Origin: Babesia bovis T2Bo
Taxonomy: Eukaryota; Apicomplexa; Aconoidasida; Piroplasmida; Babesiidae
DNA: 64,000 nucleotides
Assembly: GCF_000165395.2 (NCBI RefSeq)
Contig: NC_067396.1
Location: forward strand, 1,116,001-1,180,000
Direction of reading: 5' to 3'
Below the pieces are notes generated by a model, which searched no databases, was not told where the DNA came from, and saw only the letters and a program-made list of their open reading frames with translations. Shown here piece after piece: positions 19,895 through 28,101 of this stretch; positions within the stretch are counted from its first letter, which is position 1; each line of letters begins with the position of its first letter. The translations under genes were made by a program, and so were the position numbers.

Positions 19895-21993
19895 GGCGAA
19901 TAGATGAGAATAGAAATTCAGAAAAGAAAGTGCCGGTTGAATGCGACGGCGCAACATAAATACGCCTAGAGTAAGACAACACTCAAAAAACCATCTACCC
20001 GGGCATAACATAAAATTGGCACTTAAGAGGTGACTTTAATCCACCAATAAACAGCAATCCAATTTATTAACAATTGTAATCCATCCTAGTTAATGGATAA
20101 CATGTATTCAACCTTGTATTTTCCATGCGGGTCACCGCAGAACCGACACGATAACCGAATGTGTCAAAACAAAAACATACAATGATATACAGACAAATAG
20201 ATCTGTATATTTACAACGATTATAGGGGTATAGAGTCGCACAAAAGAGCTGGAACCTAGATTAGGAATCTATATCCAGGTGGTGGTGTTGAAAAATCAGC
20301 ACCTGTGCGACACCACAGACATTCAACGCGTATATTACTTCGGTGAAAGCCTATAAAACTAACTGGATATACTCGCAACAAGCATCAGCGAGGCAACATG
20401 AGTACCGAGCTCTGTAATGTCATGGGGCGCGACCTGGTACCAGATTCGGTGAAATGGAAGTACCGCGACGCGAGGCAACCATAGACGCAGATCGCAGAAA
20501 ATGCGCACCTATGGCTCGTGAATGTCATTCTGTCTCACGGAGTGCTATTTTGTCGTGAAAATGGCAATATACTGGATATTGTTACATCTGATGGCACCAG
20601 TAGGTAGTGCATGTCTACTACGTATATAATGGGCGCAATCTGTATAAAAAACCTAGCAATGCATCGTATAGTTCTGTGTAGCACTATTTATACCAATGGT
20701 TTGCCAGGGGCCTCTAACATAGATGATGTGTGCTACCTTTTGTGAACCCTAGATGTTGTTCCGTGTAATATCGTCATCCTAGTTCTATACATTCTGTGTG
20801 GTACTCTAGATCCTATTTTGTATTTGGCTATACTTTCTTGGTGCAGAAGTAGATACTGGAAACATGTCATTGTAATGTTTCACTTCAGAAACACCTATCT
20901 GTTGTACTGTAAAAGTTATACAAGTAAGTTAATATATTCTATCGAAAAAATATGGATACATGAGTTACTTTACATAGTCCAAACATATAAAGCTACGTGT
21001 GTGTTTCCTTTGGAGCAATGTTGAATTCTATGCTCACCTAATTACACATTATAGTGATATTGCACTCAATTTATAGACTAAGAGTCTATAATTCATTTGG
21101 CCAATTTGGGTAACTCAATACAGTCTAGAAGATAGTAGTCCACTGACTTGTCAAATGTATGTCACGAATATTTCACACCACCTACGGAATCACGACTATA
21201 AAGTCAGTGATATATCATAATCCGTCTGAATATAACTTGTTTTATTAGGTACCTAGAGTTTGAAACACTGATATAAGTATTCTATCCATCACTGTGTATT
21301 CCAGTTGGGTAATTACACATTACTACTTTAACAAACAATGCTAGATTATGTGCCACAGTAGTCATTAAAAAATGCCTTATATGGAAATATACATTCTGTC
21401 TTATAAAGTTTAATTGGCATGAACCCTAACAGCATAATCCGTATGTTAGACTTAAAATGTTATGACAGTGAAAAATAGCGTATTTTTAATCTAGACATGT
21501 ATATAATGCTGCGTAGGTCCATATTTTCTTAGTAGGAACATGATATTGGGTTACACATTTGCCACGTTATTTCCGTACTTGGGTGCGAACATTCGTGCGG
21601 CATCGTGGTCCTGCAGTTGAATACAGGCCTATAATAGTGTGTATCGTATCAAGGAATTGATTAGTGTATTCACTCCTGGGTATTTGCATGGATATTGCTC
21701 TTGAATACAAAGGAATCTTTTAATCCAATATTCCTCGTAAATGTAGTCAACAAAGCTGTAGATAATACCGCCTTAATTCTTGTCAACAGTTTCAAATGAA
21801 TACTGGTAATGACACTATTAGGTATGTTATGGTTATTTGAATAGATGATACAATGTCTATACGTTGAACTAGCATGAGGGCTATTTGGTATTGTTAAGCA
21901 ATAGTAAGCTGCGTATTAGTTACGTGACATTAGTGTCTAGGCTATTCCATATGCAGTAGATGCATTGAATACATATTAACTTTCTAGTATTCA
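19895..21993. other. 2.1-kb gene-poor stretch with a GC-rich island
   Basis: No convincing coding region in either strand. Most of it is AT-rich with stops in all frames. Two places differ. Around 20275-20315 a segment can fold back (GTGGTGT near 20282 with ACACCAC near 20310). About 20385-20570 is clearly GC-richer than its surroundings, preceded by a TATAAAA at about 20352, and has a ten-base repeat (GCGAGGCAAC) near 20387 and 20475. It could hold a non-coding RNA, but it was not recognised as any known class. Confidence 0.45.
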
Positions 21994-22755
21994 ATGTTTT
22001 TCAGGTCGCAGGAGCCTCCTGGGTACATGGTACAGTGCTTAAAGCGTTATAAATGGATTGGTCTAGTATCAGCCTTAGTGGATGCCTTTGCTGTTTATTA
22101 TGTATTATGTCGGATTGATACAACAAATTATACTGTACGGTTCAGGCTTAAACTGGGTAACTTATCGCAGATGTATTTATTGTTCAAAGTTGTGTTACAC
22201 ATGGTAGTTATACCGCTGTATACATTCTCTGGTTCATTTAGGAGTGCCTGGAAAACTGTTACAACAAGGTACAATGGTGAAGTTATTGCATCGTTTAAGG
22301 ACATGTCACAGATTGATTCAATTAGGGCCCAGATAGTCTTCAACTACATGTGGAAGGACAAGGTTAAATTTGTATTAAGGGCCTTTGCCATGGTAATATT
22401 CACGGTGTTGCTACTAACGCTCAATCACCACTGGTACAGGCTGCTCAGTCTTTTTGTAATGTCAATATGGTTCACAGTGATGTGCTTCGTTTGCACTGTG
22501 CAATTCATTTTTTTCCCGGACTCTGCACGTCTGGGTGAGCCTGAAGGTAGTCAACAGCCTGCAACCCACAAGGCAGTGGCTAACATAGTGGTCATCCATA
22601 CCATAGGGATTATCACTGGATGGTCTTTAGGCAACTACCTCGCCGTTCTTGACTGGCGTGAACCATATATGTTTTTCCCAACGTGTAACATAATAGGGCT
22701 CTGCATAGGTCACGTTGTATCAAGTATCATAGTAGCCTTGTCAATATGGCCATAG
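21994..22755 (+). CDS. Hypothetical six-transmembrane protein (253 aa)
   Basis: Single-exon frame with about six hydrophobic segments: residues ~18-38, 57-78, 122-141, 147-170, 190-212 and 222-250. A hydrophilic loop (residues ~80-120) contains 'SFKDMSQIDSIRAQIVFNYMW'. No transporter signature was recognised. The chosen ATG lies in a TTTTTCAG context (21994-22006), so the first codons could instead be the end of an intron with an unseen upstream exon. The nearest neighbours are a long gene-poor region upstream and the coiled-coil gene downstream. Probably a lineage-specific membrane protein. Confidence 0.65.
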   Translation: MFFRSQEPPGYMVQCLKRYKWIGLVSALVDAFAVYYVLCRIDTTNYTVRFRLKLGNLSQMYLLFKVVLHMVVIPLYTFSGSFRSAWKTVTTRYNGEVIASFKDMSQIDSIRAQIVFNYMWKDKVKFVLRAFAMVIFTVLLLTLNHHWYRLLSLFVMSIWFTVMCFVCTVQFIFFPDSARLGEPEGSQQPATHKAVANIVVIHTIGIITGWSLGNYLAVLDWREPYMFFPTCNIIGLCIGHVVSSIIVALSIWP

Positions 22756-23302
22756 ACAACTGTTAATCATCGCAATTTGTACTAGAGAACTGTGCCTGTG
22801 AATGACGTAGAGTAATCACTGAAAGGTATACTCTTTCAACTGCTTAGTACTAAAACAGAGCTCACATGTTATCCATGTCTACCAGCAGGTTAAGCCAGGG
22901 GGACCAAATATAGCGAGGCATATACATGAAATATAGTTTTAAAATTAACACCTCTAGTAGATATACAGGCTTCCTGATGGAAGTGTATTGAATATGCATA
23001 GTGCAAAACAATGTCTACTTTGGAGTACAGCAATAATGACACCTTTGGGTGCACCCATAGGGAAGACCAGACAAAAATGGCACATTGAACGGTTTTTTTA
23101 ACCATAAAGAATTGGCTTCTGGTGTTGAAAACCCGCACATCAAGCTCAAAACGCAAGGAACGTGTGTCAGCTCATACACACCCGTTATATGCTCACCGGT
23201 GCGTCCATCCAGGAGCCACCGAGGTAAAGTGTAATACTACACATTAATTCGCACGGGTATCAACTGTCTATTTAGCGCGATTCATTTACTGTCGTCTGCA
23301 AG
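22756..23302. other. Intergenic stretch, no recognised gene
   Basis: 547 bases between two plus-strand genes. A minus-strand open frame at 22890-23156 has no recognisable content and was not accepted. Presumably the 3' UTR of the TM gene and the promoter of the coiled-coil gene. Confidence 0.5.
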
Positions 23303-25006
23303 ATGTCTATTTCTCTCGAGACCAGCGCGGGCTACATAGACTCGGAGTACAGCGACTTTGAACACGCTTACTCGGTGTCTAACGTTTCCAGGACATCACC
23401 AAAATTCGGCAGAGATGGCATGCAATGGAATTATAATCGCAACGTGTTTAGTAACTTTGAACCTGCTTCAGTCAGGCAGGATCAGAGTACTATCAAAACA
23501 CTGGAACACATTGACGTGAACGCCTACAATAGATTGAACCAGCCCGTGCGCCCGTTGAATACAGATGATTATGACACTGCTACAGATACTGACGCCTACT
23601 ACGAAGATAGCAGGAAAGGATTTGTAAATGATGAATCATACAAATACGACAGAAGTGGGAACGATTTTAAATGGTGGTGCGATGAGCAGGAGGCATCTGA
23701 TTTTTCAATAGCTAACACCGGAGAGGATGTAACGCCGATTAAGTTGGACGACAGTACTCCCATAGAGGATAGCAAGTTGCTATCTCAGTTTAAGGCAGTG
23801 CAATCATGTGGCCAGCTAACGGAGCGTACCCAATGCGGATCCTCTATCTCAGATGACTGGGATGACAATGTTAGCATTGCATCACGCGTATCTACCAAAG
23901 AAGCCCCTGTTATGCCTCGTGAGGATGAATGGTCAAGTTTCATGAAACCAGCTGACCAGTCCGAGGAGCTTGATTTACTCAAGCAGCAGATAATGCAGCG
24001 TTTGGGATTTAAAATCGCTAACATGGAGGTGCATAAAAAAGTGTCTAAACGATCTGTCGAAAGCTTCGAGGCTGCAACGCAGACTAACGATGACAGCTTT
24101 GGGTATGACTACAGGGAGCGTGAGTCAGCGTGGCTAAGAGAAGTCAACGAACTTCTGGCCACCAAGTTCGTTGACATCGTGAGTAACGGCAAGCTCATGG
24201 CCTACAAGACGGAACAAAGGTTTATCGAGGCCTTGCAGGCACATTTAAATCGATCGCAGAATGAAATTGATCGTCTAATGCATTTGAAAAATGAGGTTGT
24301 ACAAGATCAACAGTACGACGAACTCATTAGGGAATTGGATGACCTGAAAGCCCAGAACTCACGACTACAGGAGGATGTCGATGAGCTTAACTCGCAGCTG
24401 GAGGAGTTGCAGCACGTAGCACCCGTGGCTGAACGTGCACGTAAGCTGGAGCAGAAACTAAGGGAGGAGAAGGCCTCCAAGAAGGCATTGATGGACGATT
24501 TCACAAAGACACTGGGCTACATGAGGTTGATGAAGGACAGGCTCAAGACACTATCGGGGGACAAACAGCTCCCTAAAGAGCCGGAGCGTAATGAAGTGCC
24601 ACCAAAGCCCAGGAATAACACGCAACCAACTCCTCTCAAGGGATGCATCAAGCGGTCTAACACAACAAGTTGTACACCGGTTAAACAAGATCGAGTTAAA
24701 TTTGCGGAGACTTCAGATGTTTACTACTTGCCAAAGCGGTCCAACTCAGAGCTGGGACCCTATGTCGCCGACATGAAGAAGCAAATGCCGATATTACCAT
24801 GTAAAATCAGACCCCAAAAGCAAAAGTCGCAGCAATCTGGCGGCTTAATGGGATTCTTTAGGAATATCAAGCAGACGTTTACCAACAACTCGAGGCATAG
24901 TTCTCCCAATGCAAACGTACTGAAAGTACCCACTAAACAGGACTCGCAGACACAGCGTCAGCTAGAAATGTACAGGCAGCACTTGCATTCACGCGGACTC
25001 GTGTAA
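23303..25006 (+). CDS. Coiled-coil protein with an RVKF motif (567 aa)
   Basis: Residues 1-270 are acidic and low in order, with many Asp, Tyr and Ser. Residues ~290-415 form a strong coiled coil (for example LDDLKAQNSRLQEDVDELNS). The C-terminal 150 residues are basic and Pro/Ser-rich. Residues 464-467 read RVKF in a basic-then-acidic context, a textbook protein phosphatase 1 docking motif (RVxF), so PP1 binding is possible. No family was recognised. It could be a cytoskeletal or centrosomal component. Single exon. Its stop is only 12 nt from the stop of the convergent PP2A-type gene. Confidence 0.7.
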   Translation: MSISLETSAGYIDSEYSDFEHAYSVSNVSRTSPKFGRDGMQWNYNRNVFSNFEPASVRQDQSTIKTLEHIDVNAYNRLNQPVRPLNTDDYDTATDTDAYYEDSRKGFVNDESYKYDRSGNDFKWWCDEQEASDFSIANTGEDVTPIKLDDSTPIEDSKLLSQFKAVQSCGQLTERTQCGSSISDDWDDNVSIASRVSTKEAPVMPREDEWSSFMKPADQSEELDLLKQQIMQRLGFKIANMEVHKKVSKRSVESFEAATQTNDDSFGYDYRERESAWLREVNELLATKFVDIVSNGKLMAYKTEQRFIEALQAHLNRSQNEIDRLMHLKNEVVQDQQYDELIRELDDLKAQNSRLQEDVDELNSQLEELQHVAPVAERARKLEQKLREEKASKKALMDDFTKTLGYMRLMKDRLKTLSGDKQLPKEPERNEVPPKPRNNTQPTPLKGCIKRSNTTSCTPVKQDRVKFAETSDVYYLPKRSNSELGPYVADMKKQMPILPCKIRPQKQKSQQSGGLMGFFRNIKQTFTNNSRHSSPNANVLKVPTKQDSQTQRQLEMYRQHLHSRGLV

Positions 25007-25018
25007 AACAAAACGATT

Positions 25019-26136
25019 TTAATTGATGTATTTCAGATCTTCTAGTAGGTAGTCTACATTCTCTTCAGGTTGTTCCAGGGGTTCCCTCACCGGGGACGGG
25101 TCGAATTGTAAGCTGTGGAGTGTTACGTGCGTCCAATCAAACCTACAATGTAAATCGCATACGTTCGTCAATCTCCATTATAGCTGCCTGGTTACGGCAG
25201 CGGTAGCAGTAGTTGGGTGCGGAGAACACAGTCACTACATTACGGTCTTGAGACCACTGGTACCCCTCCATGATGAGTTGGTGGGCTCTAACTATCAGTT
25301 CCAGGCCGTTGGTGCGATTGAAGGCTTTCGAAATATCATATCCAAAGGTAAACCCTGCTCCGCGAGGACTCAATCCCCAACCCGTGCGTTCCTCAGGGTC
25401 TGACCATAACAAATCGCACATTGGTCCCTCATGAGGTACTTCCTGTATACTGAACGTGATTAGATGTGACGCACTTCCTAAACTCACCGATTAAGGTCAC
25501 GAACTTGGTCCAGGGAGTCCAGAGAAGGAGATAATCCAGCATGAGGGCAGAATATCTGCCCGTCTATAAGAGCACCAAGAGGTAGGTAGTCAAATAGGTC
25601 TGTGGTAACATGCAGCCAGTGATGCACCCACCTACTTGTTAGTGCAATCCATACATTAGAATTGCCGTATTTACGCAAGCACTCGTCATAGAAACCGTAT
25701 ACCTGTGTGATGTGGCGGCACTCATGGTTACCTCGAATCATAAAGACTAGGGAACAGATATTGACCACAGTAACTCCGACTTACCGCGATCCTTGTAACG
25801 CACCTTTAAACACAATATAAGAGTCACACTCTCTATGGAATAGTATCCACGATCAACATAATCACCCAGGAACAAGAAGTTAGTATTAGGGGCAGTGCCG
25901 GCAATGCGAAACAACTCCTTTAGGTCATAGAGTTGCCCGTGTATATCACCAACAACGGTAATTGGAGCTGATACCGATATGACATTGGTCTCTTTCGATA
26001 GAATCTCACGAGCACGGTTGCATAATTTCAACACTGCCTGCTCAGGGATGGTCTCGCTATTGAAAATGCGGTCTATCGTGGATTCCAGTTCCCCAAGCTC
26101 TATATCCGATAGGTAGTAGTCAACATCGCGCTCCAT
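25019..26136 (-). CDS. PP2A-subfamily Ser/Thr phosphatase catalytic subunit
   Basis: Exons (minus): 26136-25785, 25746-25636, 25599-25488, 25449-25147, 25112-25019. Introns are 38, 36, 38 and 34 nt and the product is 323 residues. Metallophosphatase blocks are intact: GDIHGQ (63-68), GDYVDRG (91-97) and RGNHE (122-126), then 'SAPNYCYRC'. '[15 protein letters not shown]' and '[15 protein letters not shown]' place it in the PP2A/PP4/PP6 group, closest to PP2A. The 36-nt second intron is in frame and stop-free. Removing it gives 'NVWIALTNLFDYLP', matching the family spacing, whereas reading through inserts 12 residues. The 34-nt last intron removes an in-frame TAG and restores 'FLQFDPSP'. Oddities are CPHAG in place of the usual CLHGG, and a C-terminus ending [11 protein letters not shown] instead of DYFL. 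Confidence 0.88.
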
Positions 26137-26422
26137 TAAGGGGATTGGCGTTATTCAAGGAGCATAGTGCACTGAATAGAGATATCCAACGAAGTAGACA
26201 AACAACATCCCTGGATCATAACTATAATGTCTATACCTTGTATCTAGCGTTTATAGTTACATAATGGACAATGTCAAGGTGCCACATCGGGTCTCTGCCT
26301 CAAACGATTCATCACGCGCCAACCATGCAGTGTGTAACACTTGCACAAGCCGACGGCATAGAACATAGTAATAAACAAAACTTGGATATATCAACTCAAT
26401 AACTGCAATATGCTATAGGGAT

Positions 26423-26812
26423 ATGAAAGATACAGTACCAACTTGCGATATCGAGGTGGAATTTGCTGGAGGCCTAGATACCCTTACCATCAAGCAAAGG
26501 AAACAATTCGTTATAAAAGTTAATTGCCCTGAACTTAGGATAACACAGTTAATAGCCTACCTGCGTAAAAGTGTATTTGCGGGAAAGAGGGATATGTTCT
26601 CTGAGCCGCCAGAGCTGGTAAGCCCTGATGAACACCTGGTTGACGTCGAAGGGGATATCCCAGGAAAATTGAATATGAATGAACACTGTAAAATTAGACC
26701 CGGCATATTGGTATTGGTAGACGACGTTGATTGGGAGCTTCTAGGAAAGGGAGATTGCAAAATACAGGGATCAAAGAACGTATCCTTCATATCGTCATTG
26801 CACGGTGGGTAG
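26423..26812 (+). CDS. URM1: Ubiquitin-related modifier 1 (URM1)
   Basis: URM1 is a ubiquitin-fold sulfur carrier that is activated as a C-terminal thiocarboxylate and supplies sulfur for tRNA wobble-uridine thiolation. It can also be conjugated to proteins. The sequence ends with the diagnostic 'NVSFISSLHGG', including the terminal Gly-Gly. It also has 'IRPGILVLVDDVDWELLG', the conserved strand pair before it, and an N-terminal 'EVEFAGGLDTL'. At 129 residues it is somewhat longer than typical (~100) because of a charged loop around residues 55-85. Single exon. The next gene starts 44 nt downstream on the same strand. Confidence 0.92.
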   Translation: MKDTVPTCDIEVEFAGGLDTLTIKQRKQFVIKVNCPELRITQLIAYLRKSVFAGKRDMFSEPPELVSPDEHLVDVEGDIPGKLNMNEHCKIRPGILVLVDDVDWELLGKGDCKIQGSKNVSFISSLHGG

Positions 26813-26856
26813 GCAAACTGTAGTACGTGCGATATATTAAGTCCCACTACACCACA

Positions 26857-27426
26857 ATGAAGTATAACTTCGTATTGTGGCAACGTGTAAAAAAGCGTGG
26901 TGGCCCTGTGCCACTGCTTAGGAACCCCGTCAAGGGCTGGCTCCAGCTACTTATATTCCTTCACCTTTTTCTGTTAACACTATCTTGTGTTACAATCAGT
27001 TTCCCTTACATATACGATTTACACTGTTCTATCCTATTCAACTCAATGGCTAACATTATAGCGTCCTGNGTGGGTTCCTTCGTAATGGCGGCGTACTACA
27101 CAGGCATAGCCGCGAAGGACTGGGGAACCGAGACTGAATGGAGGATAACCAAGGGTATTACAGTGTCCATGGTCGTCGTAGATATCGCAGTGAGTGCATG
27201 GGGAATATATGCACTCACCAACGCATCGGTAAAGATATACAAGGCATTGCATAATTCACTGGAGCTTGAGCCTGAATGCCTTCAGTTCAAGGCGGCGCTG
27301 TTCTACTTTGCTGCATTTGGTGTCATTTTCTTGCACCTCATCGTGGCTGCCACGTGCGCAGTAGTGGCTGCGCTGCTTGGTAAAGGGATAAAGCGGCAGC
27401 TGATAGACATCAGGGATATGTATTAA
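26857..27426 (+). CDS. Hypothetical four-transmembrane protein (189 aa)
   Basis: ATG at 26857, single exon. Hydrophobic segments lie at about residues 27-50, 60-85, 100-125 and 150-180, with both ends basic. An ambiguous base (N) at 27069 makes one codon TGN, which could be Cys, Trp or stop. The frame continues normally on both sides, so a stop is unlikely. No signature was recognised. Forty-four nt after URM1 on the same strand. Confidence 0.6.
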   Translation: MKYNFVLWQRVKKRGGPVPLLRNPVKGWLQLLIFLHLFLLTLSCVTISFPYIYDLHCSILFNSMANIIASXVGSFVMAAYYTGIAAKDWGTETEWRITKGITVSMVVVDIAVSAWGIYALTNASVKIYKALHNSLELEPECLQFKAALFYFAAFGVIFLHLIVAATCAVVAALLGKGIKRQLIDIRDMY

Positions 27427-27784
27427 GCCTACTGTAGTGTCCTATATGGGCACTGTTGTAGCACTGGATTCACTCAGTTGTCTAATGAATAGAAATAGCT
27501 CATAGAAGCTATGGCATTGCATAACAGATTCCATGAACCACTAGAACCACTTGGTAACAATAAAGATTTAAATGCAATAGATATATCACAATTGTGTCTC
27601 TGGGTAGTCCATATGATTCACGCCGTGGATAGATTCCTGTAACAGGTAGTGAACCTTTTAATAGCTTGGTATATCAGATTCCTAGCTAGATATATAATAG
27701 AATGTATACGATGCAATGATTAGCGATATATTAAAACAAAAGGAGTCCATCTAGCTTGGTCTAGTGGTCATCCGTTACAACACA
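27427..27784. other. Intergenic stretch between convergent genes, nothing recognised
   Basis: 358 AT-rich bases without open frames. A segment at 27752-27763 looks like a tRNA A-box (TGGTCTAGTGGT), but there is no B-box or cloverleaf downstream. Confidence 0.6.
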
Positions 27785-28048
27785 CTACTCCGACTTGGAA
27801 TCTGAAGTCCCACTCTCACGAAGTAGCATTAGAATACTTGAAAAACGTCCGTTTGTGCTGGTAGTAGAATACTGGGTCGTTGCAGACTGCTCTGAGAAAA
27901 TGTGTACCGGATGAGGAAATGGCACTGTACGACGCACAACCTCAGGACGAGCTGGCAAAAGCTTACACCTGAGGTGATATATTAAATCTGCACATTCTTC
28001 CGGAGATAACTCCTGGAGAGCTTTAGCCAGCCGGCTAACCTTGGACAT
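27785..28048 (-). CDS. Small hypothetical protein (87 aa) just downstream of the guanylate cyclase
   Basis: ATG-started frame with a helical first third (RLAKALQELSPEECADLIYHL), then a Pro/Ser/Thr-rich tail. The helix faintly resembles the N-terminal dimerisation segment of ribosomal protein bL12 (Leu-Ser-x-x-Glu-Ala-x-x-Leu), but there is no globular C-terminal domain, so that identity is not claimed. GTGTAAG at about 27970 could be a splice donor, so the 3' part may be wrong. It starts 53 nt after the guanylate cyclase stop on the same strand. Confidence 0.4.
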   Translation of the reverse strand: MSKVSRLAKALQELSPEECADLIYHLRCKLLPARPEVVRRTVPFPHPVHIFSEQSATTQYSTTSTNGRFSSILMLLRESGTSDSKSE

Positions 28049-28101
28049 GACTATATATCAACTGAGCTACCAAGGTATCACTACATATATAGTTACTATA
28101 A

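Noticed and set aside
20011..20011. ATG 20011 as start of the PP2C gene
   Set aside because: It adds 39 residues unrelated to the family. The ATG at 19894 gives the conserved MGAxLSxP start.
20386..20480. Signal recognition particle RNA gene
   Set aside because: A TGTAAT motif in a GC-rich context was suggestive, but no helix 8 signature or matching 3' strand could be found by eye. Kept only as an unassigned island.
22890..23156. 88-codon minus-strand frame
   Set aside because: Composition is random-looking, there is no neighbouring splice structure, and it sits in an upstream region.
27748..27790. tRNA A-box-like sequence (TGGTCTAGTGGT)
   Set aside because: No B-box (GGTTCGANTCC-like) or acceptor stem follows, and it runs into the small minus-strand gene.
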